DNA from: a virus
Direction: 5' to 3' (one strand)
Length of the DNA stretch: 41,989 bases
Virus record (IMG/VR): IMGVR_UViG_3300036780_000106
Span: 1-41,989 of that record
Shown here: positions 37,505 through 41,989 of the stretch, in pieces
How the letters are laid out: each line of letters begins with the position of its first letter
Position numbering within the stretch: position 1 is the stretch's first letter
The notes under the pieces: generated by a model
Database searches by the model: none
Told to the model about the DNA's origin: nothing
Seen by the model: only the letters and a program-made list of their open reading frames with translations
Translations under genes and position numbers: made by a program

Positions 37505-37948
37505 ATGCCCATGCTCGATTCCGAAAACGTATTCGCCGCGGCACAGTCGACCGCGGCCTTCAACATCGGCGACAACCCTAGCACGAACAGCTACGACACA
37601 GGCTCGGCCAACGCAAGCGAGGCCGCGCAGACCAGCGAAAACCTCTGGCTGCAGATTGTCTGCAACACGCTGTTCGCGGGCGCAACCGCAACCGTACAGG
37701 GGGTGCTGCAGACCTCTCCGGACAACGCGACCTGGACGGACTCTGTGGCCGGCAAAGCCCTGCTCGCCACGGGCGTCACGGTGGGCCAGGCGCTGCTCCA
37801 GGTGCAGCCTCCGACCGGCACGCAGCGGTACTGGCGCACCATCATCCGGGTAGCGGTGGCGAACCTTTCCGCCGGCGCGATCGACAGCTACATCTCGAAC
37901 GTTCTGCAGTACAACGTCCAGCGGCCGAGCGGCTTCACGGTCGCCTAA
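37505..37948 (+). CDS. Bbp16-like capsid decoration protein
   Basis: 147 residues, beta-rich (SENLWLQIVCNTLFAGATAT; QRYWRTIIRVAVANLSAGAI). Sequence pattern and position right after the capsid fit the Bbp16-like cement/decoration proteins of BPP-1-type phages. The ATG is preceded by GGGAG. About 100 bases separate it from the capsid gene and hold a hairpin. Trimeric capsid stabilisation is the inferred role. Confidence 0.72.
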   Translation: MPMLDSENVFAAAQSTAAFNIGDNPSTNSYDTGSANASEAAQTSENLWLQIVCNTLFAGATATVQGVLQTSPDNATWTDSVAGKALLATGVTVGQALLQVQPPTGTQRYWRTIIRVAVANLSAGAIDSYISNVLQYNVQRPSGFTVA

Positions 37949-38058
37949 CCAAGTTTGCGGCGTAAAGCGGGATCCCCTTGATCAGGGAACCGGGCCACGG
38001 TGGGAACACACCCGAGCCGTGCGAGTCACGCGGCAATTCAACCAGGGAGGAAACCCGT

Positions 38059-38244
38059 ATGCTGGTGCGTTCGCTGCGCAGGCACTACGATACCTCGTTC
38101 CGCGAGGAAAACGAGTTGTTCGATCACACCGGGCCGCTTTACGAACACATCGTAGAAGTCGCGGCTGACGGGACGGAGCCGGCGCTAAAAGCCGACCCTC
38201 CAAGCCGGGAGCGGAAACCCGCAAAACCGGCTGGGCGGAAATAA
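38059..38244 (+). CDS. Hypothetical small virion-region protein
   Basis: 61 residues. GGGAGGAAA is well placed before ATG 38059. Starts MLVRSLRRHYDTSFREENEL, ends Lys/Pro-rich. No family recognised. It lies between decoration and tail-tube genes, just before a terminator-like hairpin. Confidence 0.5.
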   Translation: MLVRSLRRHYDTSFREENELFDHTGPLYEHIVEVAADGTEPALKADPPSRERKPAKPAGRK

Positions 38245-38262
38245 TCTCCGAGCCGACTGGCC

Positions 38263-38299
38263 AGGGGTCGAAGCCAACCAGCTCCGGCCCCTTGTTTTT
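38263..38299 (+). terminator. Intrinsic terminator-like hairpin
   Basis: AGGGGTCG and CGGCCCCT form an 8-pair stem with one G-U, followed by TGTTTTT. It lies between the 61-residue gene and the tail tube A gene, so it may reduce tail gene transcription relative to the capsid. Confidence 0.55.
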
Positions 38300-38310
38300 C
38301 GTGAGGGACC

Positions 38311-38994
38311 ATGGCATCCGTTGTCGATATCTGCAACATCGCGCTCTCGCACATCGGGGACGTGGCCCAGGTGAGCTCGATCGCTCCGCCGGACGGATCC
38401 GCGCAGGCAGCGTACTGCGCCACCTTTTACCCGCTCGCGCTCAGCGCTCTGCTCGAGATGGCTAACTGGGGATTCGCGACGGTGCGCTCGACGACGGCGC
38501 CGGTCACGAACCCAAGCACGACTTGGAGCTTTGCGTACGCCTACCCGGCCGATCTCGTCAACATGATCGCGGTGCTGCCGCAATGCGCCCTCGACGATTA
38601 CACGGCAAACTTTGGAGAGCGGCACCACGAGTGGGACGCGCCGGCGCCCGACTTCGCGAACCCCGCGGCCAACATCTACGTGCCGCAGCGTTACGAAGTC
38701 GAGCAGGATGGCGAGGGCAACCTCATCATCCTCACCAACACGTGCGGCGCGGTCTTCCGCTACACGATCCAGGTCTACGACCCAACCAGATTCAGCCCGC
38801 TGTTCACCCTCACGCTTTCCTACCTGCTGGCGTCGATGCTGGCCGGCCCGATCATCAAGGGCGAGGAGGGGGCGCAGATGTCGGCCGCCATGATGACCAA
38901 AATGGAGCAGTACAAGGGACGCGCCGCGGTCTCCGACGCGACCCAGCGGCACATTGTGCTTGAGCAGCGCGTGCCGTGGATGGCGGGCAGGTAG
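38311..38994 (+). CDS. Tail tubular protein A-like (T7 gp11-like)
   Basis: 227 residues. 'VVDICNIALSHIGDVAQVSS' and the C-terminal LSYLLASMLAGPIIKGEEGA follow the pattern of gp11-like adaptors that join portal and tail nozzle. GAGGGA lies before the ATG. The nozzle gene begins 2 bases after its stop. Virion structural role is well supported by order. Confidence 0.82.
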   Translation: MASVVDICNIALSHIGDVAQVSSIAPPDGSAQAAYCATFYPLALSALLEMANWGFATVRSTTAPVTNPSTTWSFAYAYPADLVNMIAVLPQCALDDYTANFGERHHEWDAPAPDFANPAANIYVPQRYEVEQDGEGNLIILTNTCGAVFRYTIQVYDPTRFSPLFTLTLSYLLASMLAGPIIKGEEGAQMSAAMMTKMEQYKGRAAVSDATQRHIVLEQRVPWMAGR

Positions 38995-38995
38995 C

Positions 38996-41989
38996 ATGGC
39001 GAGCACACGAGTCTTCAAGCCATCGTTCTCCGGCGGCGAGATTTCTCCGGAGATGTTCGCGCGCATCGACGACGGCAAGTTCCAGTCGGGAGCGGCCTCG
39101 CTCGAAAACATGATTGCTACGCCGATCGGCGCGGCGGAGAAACGGCCCGGCTTCGAATTCGTCAAGGCGACCAAAAACAATGGCGTGGCGCGGCTGATCC
39201 CGTTTACCTACTCGACAACGCAGACCGTCGTCATCGAAGTTGGCGCCGGGTACTTCAGGTTCCACACCCAGGGCGAGACGCTGCAATACTCGGCGACGCA
39301 ACCGGCCTACATCGGCGGGAACGACATCACCTTGACGGTGGCCAGCCCTTGCGTCGTAACGTGCCCCGGGCACACCTTCTCGAATGGCGACCCTGTGTTC
39401 TTCGTTGTGGCACCCGGTGACGCTTCGACGCTGCCCACGGGGCTGAGCCAGGCCACGGTGTATTACGTGGCGAACCTGTCGGGAGACGCTTTCAATGTGG
39501 CGGCAACGCCGGGGGGCGCGCCTATCGACACAACCGGCGAAACCCATGGAACCAACCAGGTGTTCCGCTATTACGCACTGGGCGACCTGGTGACTGAGGC
39601 CGGAGAGATCTACTACTGCACAACGCCGTTTGGGTCAATCGAACCAGTTCCCGCAGGACCCGGCTGGTACGAGCTGCCCAGCGACCTGACCTACGAGATC
39701 CCCAATCCCTACGCTACCGACGACCTGTTTTCGATCCACTACGTGCAGAGCGCGGACGTGATGACGCTGGTGCACCCCAACTACCCTCCCATGCAGCTCG
39801 AGCGGCTGGGCGCGGAATTATGGACCCTGGTGGGGATCGTCTTCGGCCAGGCGCTGAACCCGCCGACCGGCGTGGCCGTCGCGGAGAGCCCCGGGTACCA
39901 GGCGCAGATCTCGACGGTGACAAACGGCACCGGCGCCTACGCCGGGCAAGCGCTGATCACGACGGTCTCAAACCACACCCTTGCCCTGGGGGACGGCGTC
40001 TACATCAAGGGGCTTACCTACACGCCCACCTCCGGGCCTCCGCAGGTCCTCGACGGCTTCTACCTGGTGGCGCTGGTCCCGGTGGACGGGACGGGCGCCC
40101 TGATCCCGAACGAGCTCTACCTGATGGACTACAGCGGCAACAACCTGCTGTTCAACTCGACTGGCGCCTACTCCAGCGGCGCGACCATTCAGTACGGCTC
40201 GAAGATCTTCAACATCACCAATTTCTACGTGGTGACGGCGGTGGCCGCGGACGGCATTCAGCAGAGCGCCATTTCCGCCGAAGTCTCGGTGCTGAACAAC
40301 CTGGACGTGACCGGCAGCTTCAACACCATCACCTGGGAGGCTGCCGCGAGCGCCGGCGCGGGAGCGCCGGCCGTCTACCAGTACTACATCTACAAAAAGC
40401 TCAACGGCCTCTACGGCTACATCGGCACCACGCTGGCCGCGACGCTCAGCTTCAGCGACAACAACATCGCGCCCGACATGTCGATTACGCCGCCGCGCTT
40501 CGATGCGGTGTTCGACTCGGCGGGAAACTATCCGGGCGCGGTCTCCTACTTTCAGCAGCGCCGCTGCTTTGGAGGCACCGCCGATCAGCCGCAGAACCTG
40601 TGGATGACGAAGAGCGGGACCGAGAGCGACATGAGTTACTCGCTACCGGTCCAGGACACAGACCGCGTGGCTATCGGCATCGCGGTGCGCGAGCTGGCGA
40701 CCATCGAGCACATCGTGCCGCTGCTGCAACTCATACTGCTGACCAGCTCGACCGAGATCAGCGTGAGCCCGATCAACACGGACGTGATCACGCCCGCGAC
40801 CATCGACCCGCGACCGCAGTCCTATATCGGGGCCTCGAATGTTCAGCCCACGATCGTCAACAATTCGCTGATCTACTGCGCGGCCCGCGGCGGGCACGTC
40901 CGCGAGATGGGCTATCAATGGCAGATCGGCGGCTACGTGACGGGCGACGTCTCACTGCGCGCGGCGCACCTGTTCGACAACCTGACGATTGCGGACCAGG
41001 CTTTCATGAAATGCGCCTGGCAGGTGGTGTGGTTTGTCAGCTCTAACGGAAACCTGTTGGGCCTGACCTACGTTCCCGAGCAGCAGATCGGCGCGTGGCA
41101 CCATCACGTGACGGACGGCTTGTTCCAGTCGATCGCCTGCGTCGCCGAAGGAGCAGAGGACCGGCTCTACGCGGTCATCAGCCGCACCGTGAACGGCGCG
41201 CCGGTGAATTACATCGAGCGCATGGCAACGCGCAACTTCGCGAGCCTTGACGAGTGTTTCTTCGTCGATGCCGGCGCGACCTTCGACGGAACCAACACCT
41301 CAGCCATCACCCTCGGGGCGGTCCTCGACACAACCGGCGGCGCGCTCGCCGGAACCTGGGATGTGAGCGCGTCGGACGCCATCTTTGCGCCCACGGCCAC
41401 TGGGTTCCTGGTCCTTACGGGCTCCGACGGTGTGAAGTACCAGTTCGAAATTCTGAGCACCGAGCCGACGGTGGCTAACACCCTGCCGGTCTCGCCGATC
41501 CCCGCCGGCGTCACGTTCGCGGCCGGCGTTGCCTGGGCCTGGGCGCAGCAGACGTTCACAGGCCTGACGTGGCTCGAGGGCGAGACGGTCGCGATCCTTG
41601 GGGACGGCGGCGTGCAGCCGCAACAAGTGGTCACGGGAGGTTCGATCACGATCCAGCATCCTTGCACCATCGTGGCGATTGGGCTGCCGTACGCGCCGAC
41701 CATGGAGACGTTGCCGCTGGTGGCGCAAGTGGATGGCAGCGGGCAGGGAAGAGTAAAGAACATCAACCGGTGCTGGCTGAGGCTCTGGCGATCGAGCTCG
41801 ATCTTCGCGGGGCCGTCGCCCACGAGCCAGGTGGAGTATCGGCAGCGGAAGACGGAAGCATACGGACAGCCGCCGAACCTGGTCAGCGAGGAAGTCGAGA
41901 TCGAGATCCCGGCGAGCTGGACGAGCTCGGGGCAAATTTACGTGACGCAAACCGATCCACTGCCCCTGACACTGCTGGGGCTGACCTTG
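38996..41989 (+). CDS. Tail tubular protein B-like nozzle (3' end cut by window)
   Basis: 998 codons open to the last base, no stop seen. The N-terminus 'STRVFKPSFSGGEISPEMFA', ENMIATPIGAAEKRPGFEFV and GYFRFHTQGE is the hallmark of T7 gp12-like nozzle proteins. Middle and C-terminal parts hold fibronectin-like beta repeats (NVAVTAVAADGIQ-type strands near 40.2-40.4 kb). The last residues (QTDPLPLTLLGLTL) match the usual end of this family, so only a few residues are probably missing. Confidence 0.88.
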   Translation, partial: MASTRVFKPSFSGGEISPEMFARIDDGKFQSGAASLENMIATPIGAAEKRPGFEFVKATKNNGVARLIPFTYSTTQTVVIEVGAGYFRFHTQGETLQYSATQPAYIGGNDITLTVASPCVVTCPGHTFSNGDPVFFVVAPGDASTLPTGLSQATVYYVANLSGDAFNVAATPGGAPIDTTGETHGTNQVFRYYALGDLVTEAGEIYYCTTPFGSIEPVPAGPGWYELPSDLTYEIPNPYATDDLFSIHYVQSADVMTLVHPNYPPMQLERLGAELWTLVGIVFGQALNPPTGVAVAESPGYQAQISTVTNGTGAYAGQALITTVSNHTLALGDGVYIKGLTYTPTSGPPQVLDGFYLVALVPVDGTGALIPNELYLMDYSGNNLLFNSTGAYSSGATIQYGSKIFNITNFYVVTAVAADGIQQSAISAEVSVLNNLDVTGSFNTITWEAAASAGAGAPAVYQYYIYKKLNGLYGYIGTTLAATLSFSDNNIAPDMSITPPRFDAVFDSAGNYPGAVSYFQQRRCFGGTADQPQNLWMTKSGTESDMSYSLPVQDTDRVAIGIAVRELATIEHIVPLLQLILLTSSTEISVSPINTDVITPATIDPRPQSYIGASNVQPTIVNNSLIYCAARGGHVREMGYQWQIGGYVTGDVSLRAAHLFDNLTIADQAFMKCAWQVVWFVSSNGNLLGLTYVPEQQIGAWHHHVTDGLFQSIACVAEGAEDRLYAVISRTVNGAPVNYIERMATRNFASLDECFFVDAGATFDGTNTSAITLGAVLDTTGGALAGTWDVSASDAIFAPTATGFLVLTGSDGVKYQFEILSTEPTVANTLPVSPIPAGVTFAAGVAWAWAQQTFTGLTWLEGETVAILGDGGVQPQQVVTGGSITIQHPCTIVAIGLPYAPTMETLPLVAQVDGSGQGRVKNINRCWLRLWRSSSIFAGPSPTSQVEYRQRKTEAYGQPPNLVSEEVEIEIPASWTSSGQIYVTQTDPLPLTLLGLTL

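Noticed and set aside
1-41989. tRNA genes, rRNA, CRISPR arrays, insertion sequences
   Set aside because: None was recognised on reading; tRNAs could not be searched computationally, so a missed one is possible.

Overview
The window reads as a nearly complete temperate podovirus genome (or prophage) of a high-GC bacterium. Every stretch carries phage genes, and the gene order closes on itself: the right edge cuts a tail-nozzle (T7 gp12-like) gene near its C-terminus, and the left edge starts inside the next virion gene expected in such phages, an ejection/tail protein with an M23-like fold. The head genes (GP7-like capsid, Bbp16-like and Bbp19-like proteins, head-tail connecting portal) resemble Bordetella BPP-1/epsilon15-type podoviruses. 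The host cannot be named with certainty. The Cys-rich secreted-looking fibre, the Crp-like regulator and several small proteins recall Acidobacteriota, but this is an impression only.

Layout, left to right. 1-9342: ejection protein (5' end missing) and a 2465-residue polyvalent virion protein. 9642-13398: fibre adaptor and long fibre. 13416-15880: lysis and membrane cassette (holin-like, GH24 lysozyme, small membrane proteins). 15897-16166 (minus): a DUF2829/Tad2-like candidate Thoeris anti-defence protein. 16303-19051: integrase and accessory genes. 19043-20370 (minus): repressor operon. 20371-20490: divergent lysogeny switch. 20491-24093: replication initiator with a candidate internal origin, a ParA plus ribbon-helix-helix partition cassette, and small genes. 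24081-26992 (minus): a nine-gene operon of small proteins. 27098-28272: Crp/Fnr-like and helix-turn-helix regulators. 28273-28548: a dyad-rich, candidate packaging site. 28549-35665: terminase subunits, accessory genes and portal. 35625-41989: scaffold, capsid, decoration protein and tail tube genes.

Five structures stand out beyond the gene list. (i) A 12-bp element, GATACCCGTAAC, occurs five times on the plus strand, each time ahead of a rightward transcription unit, like a phage-wide operator, stoperator or promoter element. (ii) The small gene after the portal has its middle replaced by exactly 153 bp assembled from three portal-gene segments, in frame. (iii) Repeats built on GTACCCAGGTACC surround the parA/parB-like pair, although an integrase is also present. 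(iv) ATCTGTCGC iterons, an AT-rich patch and C-tracts with an inverted repeat lie inside the replication gene. (v) Two near-consensus divergent promoters with CTTATA/TATAAG operators flank the repressor start, and the repressor message is predicted to be leaderless.
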